Of a stretch of DNA of 29,573 nucleotides, positions 6,927-14,925 are shown one piece after another; positions within the stretch are counted from its first letter, which is position 1, and each line of letters opens with the position of its first letter. Position numbers and translations under genes: made by a program. The DNA comes from UBA2428 sp002343545 (GTDB lineage: Bacteria; Bdellovibrionota; UBA2428). A model generated the notes under the pieces. The model ran no database searches. It was not told the DNA's origin and was given only the letters and a program-made list of their open reading frames with translations. The DNA is taken from NCBI GenBank assembly GCA_937952285.1, contig CALFZE010000131.1:1-29573 (forward strand). Direction: 5' to 3'.

Positions 6927-8989
6927 TGGGGTGTTTTAGCAGAAAGCCCGCCCGCCGCAAACGTGGCGGCCGCCAAAGCGCTATTCCCACCCGGGGAAGC
7001 CTGGCCCGCACCGATCAAACGCGCGCCATGCTCCTGCCTCTGGGTGATGCGCTTGAGCGCGTCCACCGCCGATTCCGAGCGGTTCACGAGGTCGGCCGGA
7101 TCGAGGTAGGTGTAACGCGAAAGGCCGTCTTCGTAGTGGCGCATAAGCAGCCGCGATTCTTCGAGGCTGATCTTCTTGGCCGAAAGGGCCTTCTCGACCG
7201 CGCCGCGAACCTGGCGGATGAGCGTATGGCGATCGTACTCGACGTAACCGAGGACTTCGTTGATCGAGTCGCCGGCCACGACGTGCTCGATCGTGTAGCC
7301 CGACGCGGACGCCGAGACGTGCACGGCGTCCGTGTCGCCGAAGAGGTTATGGAAGTCGCCCAGGATCTCTTGGTAGGCGCCGATGAGGAACATGCCGATG
7401 TGGTAGGTCTCGCCTTCCTTCGGCATGTGGAGCTCGAGGGTCTCTTTGACGTCCTTGATGTCGATGAAACGGTCGATCTTGCCGTCCGAGTCGCAGGTCA
7501 GGTCGAGGAGCTCGGCCTTGCGGTCCGGGCGTTCCTTGAGCCGGTGGATCGGCATGATGGGGAAGAGCTGGTCCACGGCCCAGGTATCGGGCGCCGACTG
7601 GAAGATCGAGAAGTTGCAATAGTAGCTGTCGGCGAGCGAGCGGCGCACGACCGCAAGCTCCTCGGGCTTGCGCGCGACCTGTTCGCCGATCTCGAGGGCC
7701 TTCGTGCAGAAAGCCCAGAAGAGCTTCTCGAGCACGGCCCGCTGCTTGAGATTCAAGTGCCCCAGGTTGAAGAGGCTCACGCCGTCGTCGCGCAGCTTGA
7801 ACGCGTCCTGCATGTGCTCGTTCAGGTTCTTCGCGGTGAGCGTGTTGTAGAGCGAGCGGAGCTCGACGATGGTCTCTTGCTTCTCGTTCTCGGCCTCGGG
7901 CGGGAGGTCGTTCACCTTGATGCAGTGGGTGCCGAGCACGTCGAACACGAGCACGCTATGGTGCGCGACGAGCGCGCGACCCGACTCCGTCACGATGGAC
8001 GGGTGCGGGAGACCCTTGGCGTCGCAGGCCGCCGCGATGTGGGCGACCACGTCGTTGGCGTATTCCTGGATCGTGTAGTTAATCGAGTTTTCCCAGTTCG
8101 TCTGCGATCCGTCGTAGTCGACGCCGAGGCCGCCGCCCACGTCAAGGAACTTAAGGCCCGCGCCCATCTCGGCGAGGTCGACGTAGATGCGCGAGGCTTC
8201 GGTGAGCGAGTCCTTGATCGCGCGGAGCGCGGTGATCTGCGAACCGATGTGGAAGTGCAGGAGCTCGAGGCAGTGGCACATGCCTTCGGCCTTGAGGACG
8301 TCCATGCCCTTGACCATCTCGCTCGCCGTGAGGCCGAACTTGGACTTGGCGCCGCTCGACTCCACCCACTTGCCGGCGCCCTTGGCTTCGAGCTTCGCGC
8401 GGAAGCCGATACGCGGCGAGATGCCGAGCGACTTGGCGGTGCGGATGACGAGATCGAGTTCGGAGTAGCGATCGAGCACGATGATCGTGTTGCGGCCGAG
8501 CTTTTGCGAAAGCAGCGCCGTTTCGACGTACTCCGGATCCTTGAAGCCGTTGCAGATCAGCAAAGCCTCGGGGTTGTCCATCATGGCGAGCGAGATGAGG
8601 AGCTCGGGCTTGGAGCCCGCCTCGAGGCCGAGGCCGTACTGGCGCCCGAAGTTCACGATCTCGTCGACGAGGAAGCGCTGCTGGTTCACCTTGATCGGGA
8701 ACACGCCGCGGTACTGGCCTTTGAAGTTATAGGTCTGGAACGCGTTGTGGAACGCCGTCGAGAGCAACTTGATGCGCGCGTTCACGATGTCCGGAAAGCG
8801 GACGAGCAGCGGCGTGCGCATGCCGCGCTCCTGGAGATCCTGCACGAGCTCTTTGAGATCGATGCCGGGCTGGCCGGCGCCGTGCGGAGTGACTTCGACG
8901 TTACCCTTGTCGTTGACGCGGAAGAACCCCGCGCCCCAAGCATCGATGTTGTAGAGCTCGGCGCTCTTTTTGGTGCTCCAAATCTCCAA
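6923..8989 (-). CDS. speA: Biosynthetic arginine decarboxylase (PLP enzyme)
   Basis: SpeA converts arginine to agmatine, the first step of one route to putrescine and spermidine. The 688-aa length fits the SpeA family. The PLP lysine lies in GVFPIKVNQQ (Lys100). HFHIGSQI and LDVGGGLGVDYDGS bind the cofactor phosphate, and YYCNFSIFQSAPDTWAVDQ is the conserved C-terminal active-site segment. Translation starts at TTG 8989, set by GGAGGA at 8998-9003, eight bases upstream; no in-frame ATG or GTG is nearby. It lies 74 bases after cdd, with no clear terminator between, and its stop overlaps the thrS start by four bases. The coupling to thrS is the unusual feature. Confidence 0.96.
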   Translation of the reverse strand: MEIWSTKKSAELYNIDAWGAGFFRVNDKGNVEVTPHGAGQPGIDLKELVQDLQERGMRTPLLVRFPDIVNARIKLLSTAFHNAFQTYNFKGQYRGVFPIKVNQQRFLVDEIVNFGRQYGLGLEAGSKPELLISLAMMDNPEALLICNGFKDPEYVETALLSQKLGRNTIIVLDRYSELDLVIRTAKSLGISPRIGFRAKLEAKGAGKWVESSGAKSKFGLTASEMVKGMDVLKAEGMCHCLELLHFHIGSQITALRAIKDSLTEASRIYVDLAEMGAGLKFLDVGGGLGVDYDGSQTNWENSINYTIQEYANDVVAHIAAACDAKGLPHPSIVTESGRALVAHHSVLVFDVLGTHCIKVNDLPPEAENEKQETIVELRSLYNTLTAKNLNEHMQDAFKLRDDGVSLFNLGHLNLKQRAVLEKLFWAFCTKALEIGEQVARKPEELAVVRRSLADSYYCNFSIFQSAPDTWAVDQLFPIMPIHRLKERPDRKAELLDLTCDSDGKIDRFIDIKDVKETLELHMPKEGETYHIGMFLIGAYQEILGDFHNLFGDTDAVHVSASASGYTIEHVVAGDSINEVLGYVEYDRHTLIRQVRGAVEKALSAKKISLEESRLLMRHYEDGLSRYTYLDPADLVNRSESAVDALKRITQRQEHGARLIGAGQASPGGNSALAAATFAAGGLSAKTPQ

Positions 8990-8997
8990 GTTCGGCT

Positions 8998-9003
8998 TCC
9001 TCC
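8998..9003 (-). promoter_or_regulatory. Ribosome binding site for the speA TTG start
   Basis: GGAGGA lies eight bases before TTG 8989. Just upstream, CTCC (9014-9011 region) can pair with its GGAG across a short loop. A four-codon mini-frame (ATG at 9020, stop TAA) ends in front of it. Whether either matters is unknown. Confidence 0.6.
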
Positions 9004-9063
9004 GTTTAAGGAGACCTCATCTAGCAGAAGGGGACCCCGTCACAAGCGAAATCCCAAGCTTTT

Positions 9064-9498
9064 TCATCGCTTCCGGCGGACGCCGACCTTCAGGTCGCCG
9101 CGGCCAAAGCGAACGGGCATCAACTGGTCCAAGGTGAAGCAGGACTCGAGCCCGCGCGGGGTTCCCGCCCAGATGCGGAGCGTGCCCGGGCAGAATTCCG
9201 CGATGACCTGCAGACAGAGCCCGCAGGGAGCCACGGGTTTGCCCGAAGTGTTCTCGGCGACCACGACGAGGTCGCTGAAGGGGCCCGTCGTCCCCTCGGA
9301 AACGGCCTTCACGACCGCCGTCCGCTCGGCGCAGATGGCCCCGCCGTAGCTCGCGTTCTCGACGTTGCAACCGGAGATGACCTTGCGGCCCGAGACGAAG
9401 GCGGCCCCGACCCGAAACTCGGAGTACGGAGCGTGGGCCTTTTGACGGGCACGGACGGCTTCGCGAAAGGCTTTGGCGACGATCGGCGGGACTTTCAT
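9064..9498 (-). CDS. cdd: Cytidine deaminase
   Basis: Cdd hydrolyses cytidine and deoxycytidine to uridine and deoxyuridine in pyrimidine salvage. The 144-aa protein is the length of the small homotetrameric type. It has the zinc site CAERTA (Cys56, catalytic Glu58) and PCGLC (Cys92, Cys95), and the substrate segment HAPYSEFRVGAA plus SGCNVENASYGG. The ATG at 9498 has no clear Shine-Dalgarno. It heads a minus-strand run into speA and thrS and is divergent from the small plus-strand gene at 9595, sharing a 96-base intergenic region. Confidence 0.96.
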   Translation of the reverse strand: MKVPPIVAKAFREAVRARQKAHAPYSEFRVGAAFVSGRKVISGCNVENASYGGAICAERTAVVKAVSEGTTGPFSDLVVVAENTSGKPVAPCGLCLQVIAEFCPGTLRIWAGTPRGLESCFTLDQLMPVRFGRGDLKVGVRRKR

Positions 9499-9594
9499 GG
9501 GAAGGAGTTTAAACCGACTTCGCGGGTCGCGCGGCGGTCGCGGCCTCGATTTTTCGGGAGGCGAGGACTAAAATCGTTCCCGGAGGGCCACCAC

Positions 9595-9894
9595 ATGAAC
9601 ATCGCAGCTCGATTTTTCTTCTTTTCGACCATCCTCGCCGCGGGCAGCGCTTTCGCGGCCGGGCGCTTTCCGGTCTCGGCGACGGGAAGCGGACAAGGCG
9701 TGAACGACTTCATCGCCTGCGACGCGGCCAAAAGCCACGCCGAGCGGGGTCTCGAGGATCGCTGCCGCGAGGTCTCGCCGCGCGCCCGCGTTCAACAGAC
9801 CTGGCACGGGCTCTGTAGCTGCCAGCCCGGGGATTTCCCGAGCAACCGCCTCTGCCTCGTGACTTCGCAGGCCGACTGCGTCGACCCGAACTAA
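9595..9894 (+). CDS. Small secreted six-cysteine protein
   Basis: This 99-aa protein is translated from ATG 9595 with GGAGGG at 9582-9587. TAAAAT at 9569-9574 is a plausible -10 hexamer. MNIAARFFFFSTILAAGSAFA is a signal peptide cleaved near residue 22. The mature part of about 77 residues has six cysteines (IAC, DRC, LCSC, RLC, ADC), an even number that suggests disulfides in the periplasm or outside. FIACDAAKSHAERGLEDRC looks like an amphipathic helix with Cys at each end. I recognise no family. It is divergent from cdd and faces the 44-aa lipoprotein gene tail to tail. Confidence 0.7.
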   Translation: MNIAARFFFFSTILAAGSAFAAGRFPVSATGSGQGVNDFIACDAAKSHAERGLEDRCREVSPRARVQQTWHGLCSCQPGDFPSNRLCLVTSQADCVDPN

Positions 9895-9896
9895 CG

Positions 9897-9936
9897 AAAA
9901 ACGGAGCCGCGCGGGTTCGATCCCGCCGCGGCTCCG
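9897..9936 (-). terminator. Strong terminator for the 44-aa lipoprotein gene
   Basis: On the minus strand CGGAGCCGCG and CGCGGCTCCG form the lower stem, with CGGG/CCCG above, one bulged base and a TTCGAT-type loop. A TTTTT run (9901-9897) follows. The T tract is on the minus side, although the hairpin also lies just after the plus-strand gene ending at 9894 and may serve both. Confidence 0.75.
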
Positions 9937-9964
9937 CTCCGTTGTTGGTCGTAACGCGGACTCG

Positions 9965-10099
9965 TTAGTCCATACGGCGAACTTCGCCCGACTTCGGGCG
10001 ATACGGCTCGTCGGCCGCGGCGAGTTCGCGCGTCGAACTGCACGCCGTCGTCACGACGGCCAACATGAACAGGCATGCTACGTAGAGTTGTTTCTTCAT
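9965..10099 (-). CDS. Very small lipoprotein (44 aa)
   Basis: The frame runs from ATG 10099 to TAA 9965. It encodes MKKQLYVACLFMLAVVTTAC, then SSTRELAAADEPYRPKSGEV and RRMD. The N-terminus has two lysines, a hydrophobic core and VTTAC as a lipobox, so Cys20 would be lipidated, leaving a mature peptide of 25 residues. A GGGGGT run lies 9-14 bases upstream as a weak ribosome binding site. A strong terminator follows 28 bases after the stop, and a hairpin-rich stretch precedes the start; both support a real transcription unit. Similar entericidin-sized lipoproteins exist, but I see no specific homology. Confidence 0.65.
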   Translation of the reverse strand: MKKQLYVACLFMLAVVTTACSSTRELAAADEPYRPKSGEVRRMD

Positions 10100-10117
10100 A
10101 ATTTCTTACCCCCACTA

Positions 10118-10240
10118 GCCCCTTCGGGCCTTCTTACTATTCCGACCCTCTCGGTCGGCCTTGCGGTTAGTCCTTACAGAGGATTCTTCGGCAGAAATGC
10201 CAAAGTCTTGACCCCGCAGGCGAAAGCCGCCTTCACGGGA
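10118..10240. ncRNA. Hairpin-rich leader or small RNA candidate
   Basis: Five inverted repeats follow one another. GCCC/GGGC is at 10118-10129. CCGACC/GGTCGG is at 10142-10158. TCCT/AGGA is at 10171-10183. CTTcGGCA/TGCCaAAG is at 10186-10205. CCCGcAGGCG/CGCCTtcaCGGG is at 10213-10239. Read on minus, this is the 5' leader of the 44-aa lipoprotein; read on plus, two of the loops are GAAA. It matches no riboswitch class that I know, and no good promoter was found for either strand. The stems are seen; a functional RNA is inferred. The rest of the 10100-10341 gap shows no gene. Confidence 0.35.
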
Positions 10241-10341
10241 TCCACACGGAAGCAACGAAAAGCGAGGGAGTTCCGAGGGCTAGCGAGCGAAAATCGAAAC
10301 GGACGTTTCAGCCGCTTTCTGTCAAAAAGCCCCGAAAACGG

Positions 10342-11868
10342 TCATTCCGAAGCCTCATCCGGGCGGAGATAGTGCACGCCGAGCGAGCGAGGATTACGCA
10401 GGGCCGCGTAAAGAACGAGGTTGGCCACGATGACGGCGTGACGCAGCGATACGAGTTCTTCCGAAAGCGCCGTGCGATTGTAGAAAGACTCGATCTCGCT
10501 GCGCAGCTCCACCAAGAGGCGCTCCGCGCGCGCGAGGCGTCGGGGGGAGCGCACGAGACCGACGTAATTCCAAAGCGTCTGCCGCAAAATCTGCCAGTCT
10601 TGTTGAAGCAACGCCGGATCGAGGCGCCCCGTTTCGGGACGCCACGGTAAAGCTTCGAAATCGAGTTCTTCGAGCGCGGCGCGGCTCGCCGACTCCCCGG
10701 CGCGCTCGCCGAAAACGAGCGCTTCGAGCAAAGACGTCGAGGCAAGACGGTTCGCGCCGTGCAGCCCCGTGCAGGCGACCTCGCCGGCCGCGAAGAGTCC
10801 GGGCAAGCTCGTGCGCGCCTCGAGATCCGTCCAGACGCCGCCGAGCGTGTAATGCGCGGCGGGGACGACGGGAACGAGATCGCGCTCCGGATCGAAACCA
10901 TGTTCGGCGAGTTTTCCGCAAACCCACGGAAAATGGGAGCGCAACTTGGGGATGGAGCGCAGATCCAGCCAAACGTGCGACGTCCCGGAGCGCAGCATTT
11001 CCTCGTGGATCGCGCGCGCGACGACGTCGCGCGGCGCGAGGGCGTCCACGAATTCCTTGCCGGAATCGTCGAGCAAGCGGGCGCCCGCGCCTCGAAGCGC
11101 CTCGGTCAAAAGACGGCGCGGGCCTTCCTTCGTGAAGAGCGCCGTCGGATGGAACTGCACGTACTCGAGATGCTGGGTGCGCGCGCCCGCGCGGTGCGCG
11201 GCCGCGATGCCGTCGCCGCGCGACGAAGCGGGTCCCGTCGCGTGCAGGTACAGCCGCGAATAGCCGCCCGTCGCGAGCACGACGGACTTGGCGAGGACGG
11301 GTCGCACGCCCCCGCTCTTCGGATCGAAGATGTAGGCGCCCGCCACGTGGCTCGCGGCGTAGGCCCGGGCGGGACGAACGTCGTGACGGTTCGTCACGAG
11401 CAGATCGACGAGGTGACCGTGGAAGCGTCGAATGCGCGGTTCGGCCGCGATGCGGGCGTCGAGGGCGCGTTGCACGGCCGCGCCCGAGCTGTCCTTGGCG
11501 TGGAGGATCCGGTGGCTGGAGTGCGCGGCCTCGAGCACGAGCTCGTGGGCGCCGTCAGGCCCCTGGTCGAAGGGAACCCCGAAACGCTCGAGCAGCCACT
11601 CCCGCACGAGGGTCGGACCGCGCTCGGCCACCAGGCGAACCGCCGCTTCGTTGTTCAGATCGCAACCGGCCTTGAGGATGTCGGCCACGAGGCTTTCGGG
11701 ATCGCCCGGACCGCGAAAGACGACGCCCCCTTGGGCCCAAGCCGTCGCCGGCTCGCCGCTCGTGCAGAGCAAGACGCGGCAACCGAGCTCGGCCGCGCGA
11801 AGCGCGGCGACGCCGCCGGCCAAGCCGCCGCCGATCACGAGCACGTCGCCTTCGAGCCGCGCTTCCAT
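10342..11868 (-). CDS. nadB: L-aspartate oxidase
   Basis: NadB oxidises L-aspartate to iminoaspartate with FAD, the first step of de novo NAD synthesis; NadA uses the product. The 508-aa protein begins with the FAD-binding motif DVLVIGGGLAGGVAALRAAE. It contains HLEYVQFHPTALF and PAAHYTLGGVWTDL with family active-site histidines. The C-terminal FAD segment GLFAAGEVACTGLHGANRLA and a helical C-terminal domain follow. Its ATG overlaps the nadC stop by one base (TGATG), so translation is coupled. It is last in the nadA-nadC-nadB order, about 240 bases before the next minus-strand gene. Confidence 0.97.
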   Translation of the reverse strand: MEARLEGDVLVIGGGLAGGVAALRAAELGCRVLLCTSGEPATAWAQGGVVFRGPGDPESLVADILKAGCDLNNEAAVRLVAERGPTLVREWLLERFGVPFDQGPDGAHELVLEAAHSSHRILHAKDSSGAAVQRALDARIAAEPRIRRFHGHLVDLLVTNRHDVRPARAYAASHVAGAYIFDPKSGGVRPVLAKSVVLATGGYSRLYLHATGPASSRGDGIAAAHRAGARTQHLEYVQFHPTALFTKEGPRRLLTEALRGAGARLLDDSGKEFVDALAPRDVVARAIHEEMLRSGTSHVWLDLRSIPKLRSHFPWVCGKLAEHGFDPERDLVPVVPAAHYTLGGVWTDLEARTSLPGLFAAGEVACTGLHGANRLASTSLLEALVFGERAGESASRAALEELDFEALPWRPETGRLDPALLQQDWQILRQTLWNYVGLVRSPRRLARAERLLVELRSEIESFYNRTALSEELVSLRHAVIVANLVLYAALRNPRSLGVHYLRPDEASE

Positions 11869-12737
11869 CAGAAATCCATCGAGAGATCGAGCGCGCGGGC
11901 GCTGTGCGTGACGGCCCCCACGCTCAACCGTTGTACGCCGGGCTGAACGAAGGGCGCCAAGCGGCCAAGTCCGAGCCCGCCCGAGATCTCGATCTCGCAG
12001 TCGGCGGGCAAACGCCGCAGCAGGTTTTCGACCTGCGAAGGCCCGAAGTTGTCGAGGAGCAGGCGGCGGAAGCCCGCGGCCACGACGGCTTCGGCCTCTT
12101 CGGAGGTGTCGACTTCGATCCAGACCGGGCGATCCGAAACGGCCGCGGCGAGATCGCCCCAGCCCAATCCTTCCTCGAGCAGGATCTCCTTATGGTTATC
12201 CTTGAACAGAACGAACTCGGCGAGGTCGCGTCGGTGCGCGGCGCCGCCGCCGGCCAGGACGGCCGAACGCTCGAGATCGCGCAGGAGCGGCAGCGTTTTG
12301 CGCGTGTGGTAGACGCCCGGCGCCTTGGCGAGCCCGCGGGCGCGCGCCGCGGCCTCGACTTCGTCCACGTGCCGTCGGGTCATCGTCGCGATTCCGCAAG
12401 CGTGCTGAAGGCCGTTCAACAGGACCCGTTCCGTCGCGAGCAGCGGGCCCACGTCGCCCAGGCCTTCGACGACGACCGCGCCCGGATCGAGACGCGCGCC
12501 GTCGCCCACGCGGGAGCGCACTTCAAAGCCGCCGAGGCGAGCGCCCGCGTCCACCCACAGGCCCCCGGCGAAGACGCCGACTTCCTTCGCGACGATCTGA
12601 AAACGCCGCGACGAAGGAAGCCGCTTGCCGCGTTTTTGCAGCGCCCGCCCGAGCCATTGCGTCGTGACGTCGTCGGTCGCGCGGTCTTCTTCGAGCGCCG
12701 CGCGGAACAAACTCAGGGCCGATTCCGAAGTCAGCAT
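11868..12737 (-). CDS. nadC: Nicotinate-nucleotide pyrophosphorylase (carboxylating)
   Basis: NadC, a quinolinate phosphoribosyltransferase, turns quinolinate and PRPP into nicotinate mononucleotide. The 289-aa protein has the family signatures RVLLNGLQHACGIATMT, HTRKTLPLLRDLERSAV, AEFVLFKDNHKE, WIEVDTSEEAEA and EISGGLGLGRL. The usual GD in the N-terminal EEDxxxGDVTT motif reads DD here (EEDRATDDVTT). The ATG at 12737 follows an AGGGAAGG ribosome binding site and lies ten bases after the nadA stop; the gene then overlaps nadB by one base. Confidence 0.97.
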   Translation of the reverse strand: MLTSESALSLFRAALEEDRATDDVTTQWLGRALQKRGKRLPSSRRFQIVAKEVGVFAGGLWVDAGARLGGFEVRSRVGDGARLDPGAVVVEGLGDVGPLLATERVLLNGLQHACGIATMTRRHVDEVEAAARARGLAKAPGVYHTRKTLPLLRDLERSAVLAGGGAAHRRDLAEFVLFKDNHKEILLEEGLGWGDLAAAVSDRPVWIEVDTSEEAEAVVAAGFRRLLLDNFGPSQVENLLRRLPADCEIEISGGLGLGRLAPFVQPGVQRLSVGAVTHSARALDLSMDF

Positions 12738-12747
12738 TCGCCTTCCC

Positions 12748-13812
12748 TCAATTCGCGAGCGTTTGTTGGAGCGACGGATTCGGCGCGAGGCTCAGCATGC
12801 GCTCGAGCGCCAGGCGCGCGGGCTCGCGCACCTCGGTCGGCATCGGCACGGGCTCCTCGCCTTCGAGATTCTCGAGCGTCCGCAGAAGTTTCTCGCGGTC
12901 CACCATGTACATCGTCGGGCAAAGCGAACGCGTCAGGAACTCGACCTTGAGCTTGGGGTTCTCGCGCTTGAGGCGGTCGACGAGATTGGCTTCGGTCCCC
13001 ACGAAAACGCGGGTGCCTTCCGGCAGCGCCGCGACGTACTTCACGATGTATTCCGTCGAACCGACGCCGTCCGCGAGATCCACGAGCTCCTGCTCGCACT
13101 CGGGGTGCACCACGACGAGCGAGCCGGGAAAATTCTTCTTCACGAAACGCGCGTCACGCGCGCTGAACTTCATGTGGACGGGGCAGTGGCCGTTCCAGAG
13201 CAACATCTTCACGCCCTCGAGCGTGTCGAGGCCGCCGTCGGGTTTGGACGGATACCAGACGCGCATCTCGTCCTCTCGGATGCCGAGCGCCTTGGCCGTG
13301 TTGCGGCCCAAGTGCTGATCGGGGAAAAAGAGCACGAGGTCGCCGCGCTCGAAGGCCCAACGCAAAGCTTTGCCCGCGTTGCTCGAGGTGCACACGAGAC
13401 CGCCTTGAGCGCCGGTGAACCCTTTGAGCGGCGCGTGCGAGTTCATATAGGTAACCGGGACCATCTTGCGGCCGCGGTAGTCGAGGCGCGCCGTGATCGT
13501 CGCCCAGGCGCTCTCGACGGAATCCATCGGGGCCATGTCGGCCATGGGACAACCCGCTTCGGGTTCGGGATGGAAGACCTTCTGGTCTTCGCGGCAAAGG
13601 ATCGCGGCGCTCTCGGCCATGAAGCGAACGCCGCAGAACACGATGTCGCGCGCGCGCGGCGCCTCGGCGGCGGCCTTCGCCAGGCCGAAGGAATCGCCGA
13701 CGTGATCGGCGACGTCCACGATGCCGTGGCGTTGGTAGTGATGCCCGAGGATGAGCAGGCTATCGCCCCGTTCGCGTTTGATTTCGAGGATGCGGCGAGT
13801 GATCGCGTCCAT
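12748..13812 (-). CDS. nadA: Quinolinate synthase (4Fe-4S)
   Basis: NadA condenses iminoaspartate with dihydroxyacetone phosphate to quinolinate using an oxygen-sensitive 4Fe-4S cluster. The 354-aa protein shows the three cluster cysteines in family contexts: EAGCPMADM (Cys88), VVHPECEQE (Cys239) and SLCPTMYM (Cys298). GHHYQRHGIVDVADHVGDS near the N-terminus, CTSSNAGKALRWA and FFPDQHLGRNTA are substrate-binding segments. It starts at ATG 13812, 69 bases after the LTxxQ protein gene with no terminator seen between. It may therefore be read from the sigma-factor operon as well as from a promoter of its own. Confidence 0.97.
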   Translation of the reverse strand: MDAITRRILEIKRERGDSLLILGHHYQRHGIVDVADHVGDSFGLAKAAAEAPRARDIVFCGVRFMAESAAILCREDQKVFHPEPEAGCPMADMAPMDSVESAWATITARLDYRGRKMVPVTYMNSHAPLKGFTGAQGGLVCTSSNAGKALRWAFERGDLVLFFPDQHLGRNTAKALGIREDEMRVWYPSKPDGGLDTLEGVKMLLWNGHCPVHMKFSARDARFVKKNFPGSLVVVHPECEQELVDLADGVGSTEYIVKYVAALPEGTRVFVGTEANLVDRLKRENPKLKVEFLTRSLCPTMYMVDREKLLRTLENLEGEEPVPMPTEVREPARLALERMLSLAPNPSLQQTLAN

Positions 13813-13881
13813 GCCCCGTTTCTTCTCCAGTCGCCCTTCGGACTCAAGCCCAAAGCGGAGCGACCGAAAATGGGTCCGGCC

Positions 13882-14355
13882 CTACTTTTTGGGCGCGGGA
13901 GGATCGGGAGTCCGCAGGGCTTCCCGTACCCTTTGGGCGACGTCGTCCCGGATGACGTAGAAGCGCGCGAGGGTCTGCACGCCGAAGACCTCGAGAAGCC
14001 GGGTGTATTCCTCGCTTTCGAGTTTGGTCAGCGTCTCGAGGGCCGCCTGGTAACGACCGAGAACGGTCTTGGCTTTGTCGGCGCTGGCGGCCTTGGGAAG
14101 CTTACGGAGCTCGGCCAAGGCGGCTTCGCGCTCCTTGTAGGCCGTCTCGCGACGGGCCTGCACCTGCTCGATGATTTCCACCATCTTCTTCTCTTGCGCG
14201 GGAGTCAGCTTGAGCTCGTCCGAAACGGACCAGTAGAGAATCTTGTTCAGACGTTCCTTGACGTCTTGGGCCAAAGCGAGGGGCGCCCAGCCCAGCCAGA
14301 GCCCCAGAGCCAGGAAAGCAAAGCGTTTCGTCACGTTGCCCATCTTAACAGCCAT
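13882..14355 (-). CDS. Periplasmic LTxxQ-type helical protein (CpxP/Spy-like)
   Basis: This is a 157-aa protein, or 153 aa if the ATG at 14343 is used. A signal peptide (FAFLALGLWLGWAPLALAQ) is followed by a highly helical, charged domain. It has the LTPAQEKKM motif near residue 50 and a long KEREAALAELRKL-type coiled-coil segment. The LTxxQ motif is typical of CpxP, Spy and related periplasmic sensors or chaperones. The C-terminus is PDPPAPKK. It is third in a row after an ECF sigma factor and a membrane anti-sigma candidate, so it may sense envelope stress or metals and modulate them. No His/Cys metal site is visible. Start choice is uncertain because the best G-rich ribosome binding site touches the first ATG. 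Confidence 0.65.
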   Translation of the reverse strand: MAVKMGNVTKRFAFLALGLWLGWAPLALAQDVKERLNKILYWSVSDELKLTPAQEKKMVEIIEQVQARRETAYKEREAALAELRKLPKAASADKAKTVLGRYQAALETLTKLESEEYTRLLEVFGVQTLARFYVIRDDVAQRVREALRTPDPPAPKK

Positions 14356-14388
14356 CCCCCCAACCGAACAGGCGCCGGAACCACGCGA

Positions 14389-14925
14389 TCAACGCCGCGT
14401 CTTGGGCGCCCCGAGAGCCCCCTCGACCCGGCGCCAATCCTCGTCGGACAAGTCCTTCAAACGGCGCGAGTCCACGGCCGCGACGACCTCACCGTAGGCA
14501 TCGCCTCCGTAGGTCGGCGCGCCGATGCTCGCGAGCCAGCTGGCCACCATTTCCGGGCTCGCCTTACGCGCGGTCGCCACGAGCAAGTCCGCTTGGCCGT
14601 GCGAAGCGGGTCCGAAACTCCGCGTCGCGGCCGACCATACGAGGCTCGCCACGAGCACGCCCCCCAAGCCCCAACCGAACTGCGGGATCCATCCGCGCAG
14701 CCCGCCGGGTGCGGCGGCCGCGCGCCGCGGAGCCGGGGCCGCGACGGGCGGCAGCTTGGCGGAAAGTTGCGCGAGAAGCCGGGCTTCGTAGCCCGGCGGA
14801 GGATCGATCGAAAGGCCCGGCGTGACGGCGAGCGCGTCGAGCACGCGTTGAGCCGACGCCAGATCCCCGGGGGCAAAACCCGCGTCTTGCGCGAGATCTT
14901 TGAGCTTCGAGTCCTTAGGGTCCAT
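14389..14925 (-). CDS. Single-pass membrane protein, probable anti-sigma factor
   Basis: The 178-aa protein starts at ATG 14925, six bases after GAGG; ATGs at 14928 and 14937 are alternatives. It overlaps the sigma gene by 11 bases. The N-terminal part of about 80 residues is cytosolic, with Ala/Pro-rich sequence before a transmembrane segment (FGWGLGGVLVASLVWSAAT). The remaining 75 or so residues should be periplasmic. There is no HxxxCxxC zinc motif, so it is not a ZAS-type anti-sigma. Assignment rests on position, topology and overlap with an ECF sigma gene, not on a recognised domain. Confidence 0.65.
   Translation of the reverse strand: MDPKDSKLKDLAQDAGFAPGDLASAQRVLDALAVTPGLSIDPPPGYEARLLAQLSAKLPPVAAPAPRRAAAAPGGLRGWIPQFGWGLGGVLVASLVWSAATRSFGPASHGQADLLVATARKASPEMVASWLASIGAPTYGGDAYGEVVAAVDSRRLKDLSDEDWRRVEGALGAPKTRR

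Noticed and set aside
6926..9349. 807-codon plus-strand open frame
   Set aside because: It is antisense to speA, cdd and the thrS start, all firmly identified. Its product is rich in Arg, Val, Glu and His without motifs, as expected for the mirror of a GC-rich gene.
9909..9936. tRNA-like T arm (GGGTTCGATCCC) next to the lipoprotein gene
   Set aside because: The T-loop-like bases are the loop of the terminator hairpin. The stem register does not fit a five-pair T stem, and no D arm, anticodon arm or matching 5' acceptor lies at tRNA distance.
9891..10115. 74-codon minus-strand frame from the lipoprotein region
   Set aside because: It is in another frame across the 44-aa lipoprotein and its terminator; the Arg-rich product has no signal peptide or motif, unlike the lipoprotein frame.
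10759..11946. 395-codon plus-strand open frame
   Set aside because: It is antisense to nadB.
14344..14400. Protein-like continuation (AWFRRLFGWGDGC) in a shifted frame after the anti-sigma stop
   Set aside because: It would need a frameshift with no slippery sequence visible; 13 residues can arise by chance.
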